From positions 1 through 40,667 of the forward strand of contig JADLDB010000165.1 in the NCBI GenBank assembly GCA_020846875.1: a DNA stretch of 40,667 nucleotides. Reading direction: 5' to 3'. The DNA is from Myxococcales bacterium. Lineage in GTDB: Bacteria; Myxococcota; Myxococcia; Myxococcales; Myxococcaceae. The notes below the pieces were generated by a model that saw only the letters and a list, made by a program, of their open reading frames with translations, did not search any database and was not told the origin of the DNA. A program made the position numbers and the translations under genes. Of the stretch, positions 1 to 7,945 are shown in pieces (the stretch's first letter is position 1; every line of letters starts with the position of its first letter).

Positions 1-31
1 ACTTCCTTCTCGAGCACGGAGTCGACAGTCG

Positions 32-1729
32 ATGAGCAGCGCACGCGGTGGTTCTTTCCTGCTGAGCCCGGTCGGATCGGTCGAGGTGATGTCCCCGGAG
101 TTCTTCTCTGCCGAGCAGAAGGCCTTCTTCGAGACGGCTTCCCGCTTCTCCCGCGAGGAGGTGCTGCCGAAGGCCGAGCGGATCGAGCACAAGGACTTCG
201 CGCTGCTTCGAGAGCTCCTGCGCAAGGCCGGCGAGGTGGGCCTGCTGGGCATCGACGTGCCGGAGGCGCACGGTGGGTCGGGCCTGGAGAAGACGACGTC
301 GCTGCTGGTGGCCGAGGCCAAGTCCATGCTGGGCAGTTGGTCCGTCACCTTCGGCGCGCAGACCTGCATCGGCACCCTGCCGATCGTCTTCTTCGGCAGC
401 GAGGCCCAGAAGGCGAAGTACCTGCCGAAGCTGGCCTCGGGCGAGTGGGTGAGCGCCTACGCCCTCACCGAGTCCGGATCCGGCAGCGACGCGCTGGGCG
501 CGAAGACGCGCGCGGTGAAGAGCTCCGACGGCAAGCACTGGGTGCTCAACGGCTCCAAGCAGTACATCACCAACGCCGGCTTCGCCGACGTCTTCATCGT
601 CTTCGCCAAGGTGGACGGCAACCTCTTCTCGGCCTTCATCGTCGAGCGCGGCACGCCCGGCCTCAGCGTGGGGCCCGAGGAGAAGAAGATGGGCATTCGC
701 GGCAGCTCCACCTGCCCGCTCATCTTCGAGGACGCGAAGGTGCCGGTGGAGAACCTGCTGGGAGAGGTGGGGCGCGGTCACAAGATCGCCTTCAACATCT
801 TGAACCTGGGGCGGCTCAAGCTGGGCGCGGGGGTGGCCGGCGGCATGAAGCTGCACCTGGCCGGCGCGGCGGCCTACGCGGCCGAGCGCAAGCAGTTCAA
901 CACCCCGCTGATGCGCTTCGGGCTGACGCGCGAGAAGCTGGCCCGCATGCTGGCCGACTCCTACGCGGTGGAGTCGATGGCGTACCGCACCAGCGGCCAC
1001 ATCGACGAGCTGATCGCCTCCGGCACCGAGACGCTCACCGCCATCGAGGAGTTCGCGATCGAGGCGTCGATCCTCAAGGTGATGGGATCGGAGCTGGCCT
1101 GCCAGTTGATCGACGACGCGGTGCAGCTCCACGGCGGCTACGGCTACATCGAGGAGTACGCGGTGGAGCGCGCCTACCGCGACGTGCGCATCAACCGCAT
1201 CTTCGAGGGCACCAACGAGATCAACCGCATGCTGGTGACGGGCATGCTGCTCAAGCGGGCGATGAAGGGCACCCTGGGGCTCTTCGACGGCGGCGAGACG
1301 AAGCCGGCCCCAGCCGACGCGCCGGTGGAGAACCTGAAGGCCCTGGGGCTGCACTGCCTCAAGGTGGCGGTGGAGGCCTTCGGGCAGGCGATCGAGGAGC
1401 ACCAGGTGGTGCTGGCCTCCATCGCCGACATCGTGATGGACGCCTACGCGCTCGAGTCGATGGAGGCGCGAAACCGGAGGCTGCAGAAGGCGAAGCCGCT
1501 GGAGCCCTGGCGCGTGGCGGCGGTGCAGGTCTTCACCAACGCCGCCCATGCCCGCGCCCTCGCCTCCGCCCGCCGGGCCTTGTGCGCCTCTTCGAAGGGC
1601 GACGCGCTCGACGCGCACTTGAAGCGCGCGCAGGCCCTGCAGGTGTACCTGCCCGTCGATCCCGAGGCGACCAACGAGGTGCTGGCCCAGGCGGTGGAGC
1701 AGGCCCGCGGCTACCCGTCGCTCGACTGA
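32..1729 (+). CDS. Acyl-CoA dehydrogenase, VLCAD/ACAD9-like long form
   Basis: This is an FAD-dependent acyl-CoA dehydrogenase of fatty-acid beta-oxidation: it oxidises an acyl-CoA to the trans-2-enoyl-CoA and passes electrons to an electron-transfer flavoprotein. The family signature YALTESGSGSDA lies in the middle beta domain. The C-terminal helical domain carries RIFEGTNEINR, in which Glu392 sits at the position of the catalytic base of the MCAD type. At 565 residues it is longer than the usual 380-residue enzymes. The extra ~150 residues at the C terminus resemble the extension of very-long-chain dehydrogenases, so a long-chain substrate is inferred. The start is uncertain: ATG 32 gives 565 residues, but ATG 89 (MSPEFFSAEQK) matches the usual N terminus of the family better. 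No ETF genes are adjacent. Confidence 0.93.
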   Translation: MSSARGGSFLLSPVGSVEVMSPEFFSAEQKAFFETASRFSREEVLPKAERIEHKDFALLRELLRKAGEVGLLGIDVPEAHGGSGLEKTTSLLVAEAKSMLGSWSVTFGAQTCIGTLPIVFFGSEAQKAKYLPKLASGEWVSAYALTESGSGSDALGAKTRAVKSSDGKHWVLNGSKQYITNAGFADVFIVFAKVDGNLFSAFIVERGTPGLSVGPEEKKMGIRGSSTCPLIFEDAKVPVENLLGEVGRGHKIAFNILNLGRLKLGAGVAGGMKLHLAGAAAYAAERKQFNTPLMRFGLTREKLARMLADSYAVESMAYRTSGHIDELIASGTETLTAIEEFAIEASILKVMGSELACQLIDDAVQLHGGYGYIEEYAVERAYRDVRINRIFEGTNEINRMLVTGMLLKRAMKGTLGLFDGGETKPAPADAPVENLKALGLHCLKVAVEAFGQAIEEHQVVLASIADIVMDAYALESMEARNRRLQKAKPLEPWRVAAVQVFTNAAHARALASARRALCASSKGDALDAHLKRAQALQVYLPVDPEATNEVLAQAVEQARGYPSLD

Positions 1730-1836
1730 GGTGCGCGGGGGGGATTGAGCCTCGACGCGCGGGAATCGGCTCAGGGGCTGCCGGTTGCCTCCACAGGCCT
1801 TCCGCGCCGGCCCTCAGGTCCGGCAACATCGCGCTC

Positions 1837-2748
1837 ATGCTGCTGGTCTCCCTTCTGCTGTCCGCCGCGCCCTTCACCTTCCCGCCGCCCACTCCGGCCA
1901 GCTTCCCCGAGAGCCTCGCCGCGGCCTGCACCGCCGACGGTACCCACCGGGTGTGCAAGGGCGTGCCGGCGGAGGAGGGCGGCCGCCCCGGGCTGGTGGT
2001 GGACGGCCCCGAGGAGCGCCACGTGGAGTGGGACGCCACCGCGCTGCCCGGCGATCTCGACGACTTCCAGGTGCTGCGCGCCGATCTCGACGGCGACGGC
2101 CACGACGAGCTGCTGGTGGCCAACCGGGCGGCCGAGGCGATCGGCGCGGCGGTGCGGCTGTGGGAGCTGGCGATCGTCGACGGCACCACTGACGAGGTGA
2201 CGCACGCGCTGGTGCATGACTGGGGCCCGGACGCGGTGGACGAGAAGGGCCGGCTGCTCCTCACCGAGTGGGACTGGCGCGACACGGTGGCCGGGGCGAT
2301 GGTCTTCGTGGGCCGCGAGTACACCTTTGGCGGCGGGCGCCTGTGGCCGACGAAGGCGCAGGTCCTGAAGCGCAAGCTGGACGCCGACTTCGAGCTCGAG
2401 CGCGCGCAGGTGCAGGGGCTGTTGTTGGCCCCGCGGCGCTTCCTCTCCCACAAGGCCACGACGCGCACCGCCGACGCGGTGGCGAAGGCGACGGCGAAGG
2501 CCACCGTGCTGGGGGTGAGCCGGGACGAGCCCTACCTCGGCGTCCACCTGCAGCGCGCCGACGGCACGCTGGAGACGCTGTCGGAGACGCCGGACTCGAG
2601 GCCGTTGCTGCGCCTGGGTGACGCGCGCAGCGCGCGGCTTTTCCCCATGGGCTACGCGCCCGCGGCGGCGGAGGAGTGGCTGATGGGCCGGGCGGTGCGG
2701 GTGGCCACCGACGACGCGAAGGTCGTCGGCAGCGTGTGGGTCGACTGA
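1837..2748 (+). CDS. Secreted FG-GAP/VCBS-like protein of unknown function
   Basis: I do not recognise a specific family. The start at ATG 1837 gives 303 residues beginning MLLVSLLLSAAPF, a short hydrophobic signal peptide, so export is likely. Around residues 85-100 there is a segment DLDGDGHDELLVANR, typical of one FG-GAP/VCBS-type calcium-binding blade. A full beta-propeller is not evident, since only one clear repeat is seen. The remainder is Asp/Glu/Arg-rich and soluble-looking. An open frame continues far upstream of 1837, but there it is antisense-like in composition and overlaps the dehydrogenase gene in another frame, so it was not used. The gene lies 107 bases after the dehydrogenase and ends 5 bases before the stop of a convergent gene. 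Confidence 0.7.
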   Translation: MLLVSLLLSAAPFTFPPPTPASFPESLAAACTADGTHRVCKGVPAEEGGRPGLVVDGPEERHVEWDATALPGDLDDFQVLRADLDGDGHDELLVANRAAEAIGAAVRLWELAIVDGTTDEVTHALVHDWGPDAVDEKGRLLLTEWDWRDTVAGAMVFVGREYTFGGGRLWPTKAQVLKRKLDADFELERAQVQGLLLAPRRFLSHKATTRTADAVAKATAKATVLGVSRDEPYLGVHLQRADGTLETLSETPDSRPLLRLGDARSARLFPMGYAPAAAEEWLMGRAVRVATDDAKVVGSVWVD

Positions 2749-2753
2749 AGGCG

Positions 2754-5700
2754 CTACCAGAGCGGGTTCAGATCCACCTTGAAGCCGTAGACCTCGAACT
2801 CGCCGTTGGTGACGCTCTTGAGCCCGCCCCAGGCCTGCTTGGCCACGCTGGCCACCTCGCCGCCGAAGTCGGCCAGCTTCTTCACCGCGTCGGTGGCCAG
2901 CCGGCTGCCCGCCTTGGCCAGGTTGGACAGGCGATCGACGGCGCCCTGCGCCAGCTGCCCGCCGATGGTGGCGAGATCCTTCAGCGCGTCCACGCCGGCG
3001 TCGCCCAGATCCTTCAGGCCGTCCAGCAGCGCCTTGCCGCCTTCGGTCAGGTTCGTCTTCCAGGCCTTCGCCACCTCCTTGAAGGAGGACACGCCGTCGG
3101 TGAGCAGCTCCTTGGCGGTGTTGATGGCCCACTCGGCGCGGCGATCGACGAACTCCTTCACGGCGGTGGCGGCCTTCTTCGCCGCCTCGCCGGTGCCCTT
3201 GGCCAGATCGGTCAGCGTGTCGCCCACCCAGGTGAGCGCCTTCTTGCCGGCCTCGCCCGGGTGCTCGGCGATGTACTTGAGCGTGTCCACCGCTGCCTCG
3301 CCGGCGTTCCTGAGGCCCCGCACCGCGCTCTCGGCGAAGTCGCGCGCCTGGCCGCCCAGCTTCACCACCTCGTCCCAGGTCTTCTTCGCCACCTCACCGC
3401 CCTTGGTGAGCAGCTCGCCGACCTTCTGCTTGGCCAGCTGTCCGACTTCGCCCGGGTGGGTAGCGGCCCAGGCCACCATGTCCACGGCCTTCTCGCCCAG
3501 CTCGACGGCCTTCTTGAGGCCGGCGTCGATCGCCTTGCCCGCGGTGCTGATCAGCTCCTTCGCCTTTTCCCTCGCGGCGCCCTTCAGGGTCTCCCAGCCC
3601 GCCTTCAGGTCGCCCAGCGTCTCCACCGCCTTCTGGTAGAGCGCCTTGCCGCCGGCCTTGGCCAGGTCGATGCCGCCGTCGATCATCGACTTGATCCCGT
3701 CGACGGCGATCTTCGCGGCCTCGCCCGGGTGCTGCGCGATCCAGCTCAGCGTCTTGAGGCCCTTCTCCCCGGCCGCCTTGAGCGAGTCGACCGCGTCGGA
3801 CAGGGCCTGCTTGGCTTCCTTCGCCAGCTCGCCGCCCTTCTGCACCAGGTCGCCGAGCTGCTGCGCGGCGTTCTGCACCAGCTCCTTGGCCTTGGCGCCG
3901 TACTTGGACGGGTTGCGGATCACGTCGGCCAGGGCGTGCATGCCCGCCGCGGTCAGCTTCATCTGCGCGCCCGCGGCGTCGGCCTGGGCCACGCCGGCCA
4001 TCTCGGCCAGCTTGATCGCCCCCTTCGCGCCGGCCTTGGCCAGGTCCTGCACCAGCACCGCCGCGCCTTCCGCCCCGTAGATGCTGGCGAGCTGCGCCAG
4101 GCCGGCCGGGCCCTGCGCCGCCGCCGCGCCCACGTTGACCGCCTTCATCCACATCGGCGCCTTGTAGTTGGTGGGATCCGCCTCGAACTTGGCCTTCTCG
4201 CTGGAGAAGGCGATGTCCATGGCCACCTCCGCCGCGCCCAGGCCGATCTGGATGGGCAGATCGATGTTGCCCACGCCGGTGGCCTCGATCACGCCCAGCA
4301 CCGTGTCAGCGGCGTTCAGGTTTCCGGCGGTCAGCGCGAAGAAGCGCAGATCGGGCGGCAGCTTGGTGTTGGCTGCCTCCATGTACATCTTCGCGGCGTC
4401 GACGCCGGACACCGCGGCGCCCGCGACGGGGATGATCTTCCCGACGCCCTTGAGCAGCTTGAGCGCCGCCTCGCCCGTCATCTTCACGCCCATCTTCTCG
4501 AGCAGCTCCGCGGAGGCCGACAGCGCCTTGCCCACCACCTTGGAGTCGGCCTTCTCGGCCACCTTGAGCAGCTCGCCCACCGCCTTGCCGTCCACCTTGC
4601 CGCCGACCTCGACCAGCCTGGCCAGCGCGTTCTCGTCGAAGCTCTTCACCACCTTGGCCAGGGAGTCCTTGCTCTTCTCCGGCAGCTTGGTGGCGAGCTC
4701 AGCCAGCGCGTCGAGCATGGGCTTGCCGTCCACCGACTTGGCCAGCGCCTTCTGCATCACCTCGCGGTCCAGCCCGCCCAGCGTCTCGAGCAGGGCCTTG
4801 CCGGACTTGCCGTCCATGCCGCCGACCTTGGCGAGGACGGTGTCGAGCTGCTGGGGATCCTGCACCCGCTCGAGGAACCTGGGCAGCACGTCCTTGAGAT
4901 CCTCGCTGGCAGCCAGCTTCTTCACCGTCTCCAACTGAGAGGGCGACAGCCGCTGGGCTGCGTCCGGCGAGAGGCCCTTCACGCCGGTGTCCGCCAGCTT
5001 CGTCGCGTCGGTGGCGATGGTGTCGGCGTTCTTCACGCCCTGGCTCTTGAGGAAGTCGCGGAACGCGGTGACGTCCTTCTTCAGGTCGGGGATCTCGACG
5101 GCCAGTTGGGCGGCGGCGAGCGCCTTGTCCTTGGGCTCGGCCTTCGGGTCGAGCAGCGTCAGCGCGGAGCTGACCGCCTTGAAGGAGCCGTCCAGCTTCC
5201 GCAGGTCATCGGCGATCTTCGGGAACTGCTCCCCGGCGAAGTCCTTCGCCGCCTGGGCGAGCTCGAAGGCCGCCTTGCCCTTGTCCAGCGCCGTCGCCTT
5301 GGGATCGGTGAAGGTGGCGATCGCCCCCACCAGGCCCTGCGCCGCCGGGCCCGCGCCGAGCGCCTTCTTCATGAAGCCCGAGACGTCTTCGGGGGCGAAG
5401 GCCTTACCGGCCGCGCTGGCCAGAGAGATCGCCGCCTTCGTCTTGTCGGCCGCCGTGGCGCTGCTGTCGGCGAGCGTGGACAGCGCCTTGTAGGCGTCCT
5501 TGTCCTGCACCAGCTTGCCGACCTTCGTGTCCTTGAGGCCCACCGTCTCCAGCGCCTTCTCGAGGCCCTTCGGGAAGGCCCCCACCAGCTCGGCGGCGGC
5601 CGAGAGCTGCTCGGAAGGCTTGCCGGTCTTCAGCTTGACCAGGTTGTCGTAGATCTTCTGGAGGTCCTCCTTCTTCTTGCCCTTGAGATCCGGGAAGAGC

Positions 5701-5924
5701 TTCTCCAGGCCCTCGGGAGACTTGGGCAGCGCTCCCGCCTTCACTTGCGCGTAGTCGTCCTTCGGGGCGCTGGCCGTCTTGGCCTTGGCGGCGTCGGCGG
5801 CGCGGCGTGCGGCCTCGGCTTCGGCGGCCTTTCGGGCGGCTTCCTCGGCGGCGCGGCGCTGCTGGGCTTCGATGGCGGCGGCAGACGACGACGACGACGA
5901 GACGTTCGAGGTTCGGCTGGTCAT
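2754..5924 (-). CDS. Giant Ala/Lys-rich helical repeat protein with Ser-run N terminus
   Basis: Unrecognised protein of 1056 residues. The ATG at 5924 is preferred over one at 6017 because it begins MTSRTSNVSSSSSS, a start followed by a Ser run, while the 31 residues before it look non-coding. Visible layout: Ser run (1-15); charged Ala/Arg/Glu helix (15-50); a repeat region (~90-250) in which units with the core DKxKAAxxLAxAA recur; Ala/Leu/Lys helices; a Gly/Ala hydrophobic stretch near residue 495 (IIPVAGAAVSGVDA) followed by further hydrophobic segments to about 570; then a long Ala/Gly/Lys amphipathic region in which an aromatic-containing HPGE motif occurs three times (~731, 822, 884). 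The C terminus is VDLNPLW. No classical signal peptide is seen. The family could be secreted by a non-Sec route or be structural; function is not assigned. The next gene upstream on the same strand encodes a PilZ protein. Confidence 0.82.
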   Translation of the reverse strand: MTSRTSNVSSSSSSAAAIEAQQRRAAEEAARKAAEAEAARRAADAAKAKTASAPKDDYAQVKAGALPKSPEGLEKLFPDLKGKKKEDLQKIYDNLVKLKTGKPSEQLSAAAELVGAFPKGLEKALETVGLKDTKVGKLVQDKDAYKALSTLADSSATAADKTKAAISLASAAGKAFAPEDVSGFMKKALGAGPAAQGLVGAIATFTDPKATALDKGKAAFELAQAAKDFAGEQFPKIADDLRKLDGSFKAVSSALTLLDPKAEPKDKALAAAQLAVEIPDLKKDVTAFRDFLKSQGVKNADTIATDATKLADTGVKGLSPDAAQRLSPSQLETVKKLAASEDLKDVLPRFLERVQDPQQLDTVLAKVGGMDGKSGKALLETLGGLDREVMQKALAKSVDGKPMLDALAELATKLPEKSKDSLAKVVKSFDENALARLVEVGGKVDGKAVGELLKVAEKADSKVVGKALSASAELLEKMGVKMTGEAALKLLKGVGKIIPVAGAAVSGVDAAKMYMEAANTKLPPDLRFFALTAGNLNAADTVLGVIEATGVGNIDLPIQIGLGAAEVAMDIAFSSEKAKFEADPTNYKAPMWMKAVNVGAAAAQGPAGLAQLASIYGAEGAAVLVQDLAKAGAKGAIKLAEMAGVAQADAAGAQMKLTAAGMHALADVIRNPSKYGAKAKELVQNAAQQLGDLVQKGGELAKEAKQALSDAVDSLKAAGEKGLKTLSWIAQHPGEAAKIAVDGIKSMIDGGIDLAKAGGKALYQKAVETLGDLKAGWETLKGAAREKAKELISTAGKAIDAGLKKAVELGEKAVDMVAWAATHPGEVGQLAKQKVGELLTKGGEVAKKTWDEVVKLGGQARDFAESAVRGLRNAGEAAVDTLKYIAEHPGEAGKKALTWVGDTLTDLAKGTGEAAKKAATAVKEFVDRRAEWAINTAKELLTDGVSSFKEVAKAWKTNLTEGGKALLDGLKDLGDAGVDALKDLATIGGQLAQGAVDRLSNLAKAGSRLATDAVKKLADFGGEVASVAKQAWGGLKSVTNGEFEVYGFKVDLNPLW

Positions 5925-6081
5925 GGGCTTTCCCGAGAGGAGAAGAAGGGAACGACAGGCTAGAGAGTGTCGCACGCCCGACGAGGCCGGTTGCGTGTTT
6001 GCACCGCAGCTCACCACGGCGCGTACGGCGGTGGAAGGGCGAGTCGTCAGAGGTGGGAGCGCGCCCCACTTCTTCAGGTGA

Positions 6082-6843
6082 TCAAAAGGGTTTGCTGGAA
6101 AGAGCTTCGGCCCCGAAGGTGAGGCGGGCGATCCACGGGGGAGCCGGGAGCGCGCGCAGGTTGAGCAGATCGTCCAGCATCTGCTCGCTCTCAGGCGGCA
6201 GGCGGGCGAAGGCCACCCCCAGGCGCAGGGGGATCCCGTCGGTGCGGGTGCCGTTGGTCCACACCACCTCGCCGCCCAGCACCAGGGGGCCGGTGGACAG
6301 CTTCATCCGCAGCAGAAAGGGGACGCCCGGGCGCACGTGCCGGGGCAGCACCTCGCCGTCCACGTCGATGCCCACGCCGCCCAGGCTGATGTCCCGCAGG
6401 CGGAAGATGGCCGAGTCCTGGCGATCTTCCACCGCCCGCACGTGGAGAGGGATGCGCGGGTGCTTGCGCTTCTTGTCCGAGCGGCCAGCGCTGACGATCG
6501 ACTTGAGCACGCTGTCGATGCCCTGGCGGCTCCTCGGCGGCTCGTACCGGATGTGCAGCACGTGGCGGCCGGGGGCGCTCTCGGTGACGGACATCACCGT
6601 GCCGAACACCTCCACCGGATCGCGCACGCCCGCCGAGTGCAGCTCGAAGATGAAGCTGGTGCCCACCGGGAGCGACCTCTTCGACTCGATGCGCACGCCT
6701 CCTCGGCCGACGCTCTTGGTGAGCTCAGCCAGGAGGGCTTCGGGGCTCTTGTACGCCACCCTCAGCCGGACCTGCTTGTTCGCCGCAGTCCCCACCGGAG
6801 GCAGGCTTCCTAGCAGGCTTTCACCGCCCCGGCCGCTGCGCAT
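6082..6843 (-). CDS. Two-PilZ-domain protein
   Basis: Predicted cytosolic cyclic-di-GMP responsive protein of 253 residues with two PilZ-type domains. The first (about residues 22-105) has the fold-like pattern TKSVGRGGVRI but lacks a clear RxxxR. The second (about 123-225) has both c-di-GMP binding signatures: RKHPR (R126-R130) and DISLGG (151-156). Binding by the second domain is therefore expected from the family and is not shown here. ATG 6843 is chosen because the 39 extra residues possible upstream look non-coding and run into the mraZ promoter region; GGGTGAA precedes this ATG. It is divergent from mraZ and separated by 158 bases, so the two may share a regulatory region. The downstream effector or partner is unknown. 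Confidence 0.82.
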   Translation of the reverse strand: MRSGRGGESLLGSLPPVGTAANKQVRLRVAYKSPEALLAELTKSVGRGGVRIESKRSLPVGTSFIFELHSAGVRDPVEVFGTVMSVTESAPGRHVLHIRYEPPRSRQGIDSVLKSIVSAGRSDKKRKHPRIPLHVRAVEDRQDSAIFRLRDISLGGVGIDVDGEVLPRHVRPGVPFLLRMKLSTGPLVLGGEVVWTNGTRTDGIPLRLGVAFARLPPESEQMLDDLLNLRALPAPPWIARLTFGAEALSSKPF

Positions 6844-6894
6844 TTCACCCACATCACAATCGTCGCCGATCGCGCGCCGCCGCCCCGGCCTTTC

Positions 6895-6923
6895 TTGACC
6901 CCCCGTGATTCCGACCCTATTTT
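6895..6923 (+). promoter_or_regulatory. Candidate sigma70 promoter of the dcw cluster
   Basis: TTGACC (6895-6900) and TATTTT (6918-6923) are separated by exactly 17 bases, close to the housekeeping consensus. Transcription would begin near 6930, just before the MraZ boxes and about 70 bases upstream of mraZ. This is the best promoter-like sequence seen ahead of the 18-kb cluster. The start point is inferred. Confidence 0.65.
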
Positions 6924-6931
6924 CCGGCCTG

Positions 6932-6956
6932 GTGGTAGGGAGTGGTAACTGGCGGA
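6932..6956 (+). promoter_or_regulatory. MraZ operator: three phased direct repeats
   Basis: Three pentamers are spaced exactly 10 bases apart: GTGGT (6932-6936), GTGGT (6942-6946) and GCGGA (6952-6956). This matches the known mode of MraZ binding, in which direct G-rich repeats separated by 5 bases lie upstream of mraZ. They fall immediately after the predicted transcription start, so bound MraZ would block the dcw promoter. The third box is degenerate. Confidence 0.7.
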
Positions 6957-7001
6957 TCAAATTCCCTCGCAGCGGCGGATCAGGGCAGCAGGCGGTGAAA
7001 C

Positions 7002-7454
7002 GTGTTCCGGGGCGTCTTCGAGCATCAGATCGACGCGAAGGGGCGAACGAGCTTCCCGGTGAAGCTGCGTGAGACCCTGGTGGGGCAGTACGACGATCGG
7101 TTGATCGTCACCACGGCCCTCGACGCCTGCCTGCACGCGTACCCGGTGCGGGAGTGGGAGCAACTGGAGGCGGCGCTGGGGCGGCGCAACCCGATGGAGC
7201 CAGGGGTCAAGTCGCTGCTGCGGCTGTACGTGGCGAGCGCGCAGGAGCTGCAGCTGGACAAGCTCGGGCGGATCCTGATCCCGCCCACGCTGCGGGCCCA
7301 CGCCCACCTGGAGAAGGACGTGATCTGGGCGGGGATGGTGAAGGTGATCGAGCTCTGGTCGAAGGACGGCTGGCAGAAGGCGCAGGAAGCGGCGCGCACC
7401 GAGGCGGACTCGGCCGACGTGATGCGCGTGTTGACGGAATTGCGGGCGGGCTGA
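7002..7454 (+). CDS. mraZ: Transcriptional regulator MraZ
   Basis: MraZ is a DNA-binding protein of the AbrB superfamily that forms ring-like oligomers and, in E. coli, represses the dcw operon by binding repeats upstream of its own gene. The 150-residue product has the expected two tandem SpoVT/AbrB-type half domains, each with the conserved DxxGR signature: DAKGR at 11-15 and DKLGR at 85-89. The start is GTG 7002, preceded by GGCGGTGAAAC; the sequence [11 protein letters not shown] matches the family N terminus. It is the first gene of the cluster, and the boxes at 6932-6956 make autoregulation likely. The STAS gene follows after 55 bases. Confidence 0.96.
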   Translation: MFRGVFEHQIDAKGRTSFPVKLRETLVGQYDDRLIVTTALDACLHAYPVREWEQLEAALGRRNPMEPGVKSLLRLYVASAQELQLDKLGRILIPPTLRAHAHLEKDVIWAGMVKVIELWSKDGWQKAQEAARTEADSADVMRVLTELRAG

Positions 7455-7509
7455 GGGCAGATCGTTTCGAGGCAGTCCCACGCGACGAACAAGAAGAGTC
7501 GAGGGCAAC

Positions 7510-7902
7510 GTGAGCGAGCTGGTGGAACCGGAAGTGGTGCACGAGGCGCGGCGCGCTACAGCCACATCGCGCGTCATGACGATGGTCCTCGAGGGAGAGA
7601 TCGGCCTGGACGAGATGAACGACGTCACCGCCATGCTGCTCCGCCTGGCCCGCAACGGCGTCAGCCGGGTGGTGATCGACTTCTGCGAGGTGTCGCACTT
7701 CGACTACCGGGGGGTGAGGACCCTGGTGCGGCACGCCGACGCCTTCCGCCAGCAGGGCGGTGATCTGCGGCTCTCGGGCCTGTCGCCGTACGTGTTCGCG
7801 ATCTTCCGCAGCGCGGGCGCGCACGACGCCTTCGACTACTTCGCCGACCTTGGGGATGCGCGGCGCTCCTTCGAGCGGGCCGTGCTGACGCAGGCCGGGT
7901 GA
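7510..7902 (+). CDS. STAS-domain protein (anti-sigma antagonist-like)
   Basis: A 130-residue single-domain STAS protein. The family includes SpoIIAA/RsbV antagonists, which bind anti-sigma kinases and are switched by Ser phosphorylation. Visible core: an N-terminal strand ending in [14 protein letters not shown], then [18 protein letters not shown] around residues 51-68. At the position of the usual phospho-Ser the sequence reads D65-Y66-R67-G68, so the regulatory Ser is absent and classical phospho-switching is unlikely. GTG 7510 is preceded by GAGGG. It sits between mraZ and rsmH, co-directional, and its stop is followed at once by rsmH. No anti-sigma kinase is seen in the window. A role in division or in localising partners can only be guessed. 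Confidence 0.83.
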   Translation: MSELVEPEVVHEARRATATSRVMTMVLEGEIGLDEMNDVTAMLLRLARNGVSRVVIDFCEVSHFDYRGVRTLVRHADAFRQQGGDLRLSGLSPYVFAIFRSAGAHDAFDYFADLGDARRSFERAVLTQAG

Positions 7903-7945
7903 GGCCATCGCCTTCGTCCACCAGACCGTCCTCCTCCAGGAGGCG

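Noticed and set aside
5885-5905. Tandem GAC/ACG repeat at the start of the giant gene
   Set aside because: It codes for the Ser run near the N terminus on the minus strand. Simple codon repetition is enough, and there is no sign of a regulatory microsatellite.
2676-5963. A plus-strand open frame of about 1095 codons opposite the giant repeat protein
   Set aside because: Its translation is Leu/Gly/Arg/His-rich without motifs. It is the typical antisense shadow of a GC-rich gene; the minus strand has a sensible N terminus and repeats.
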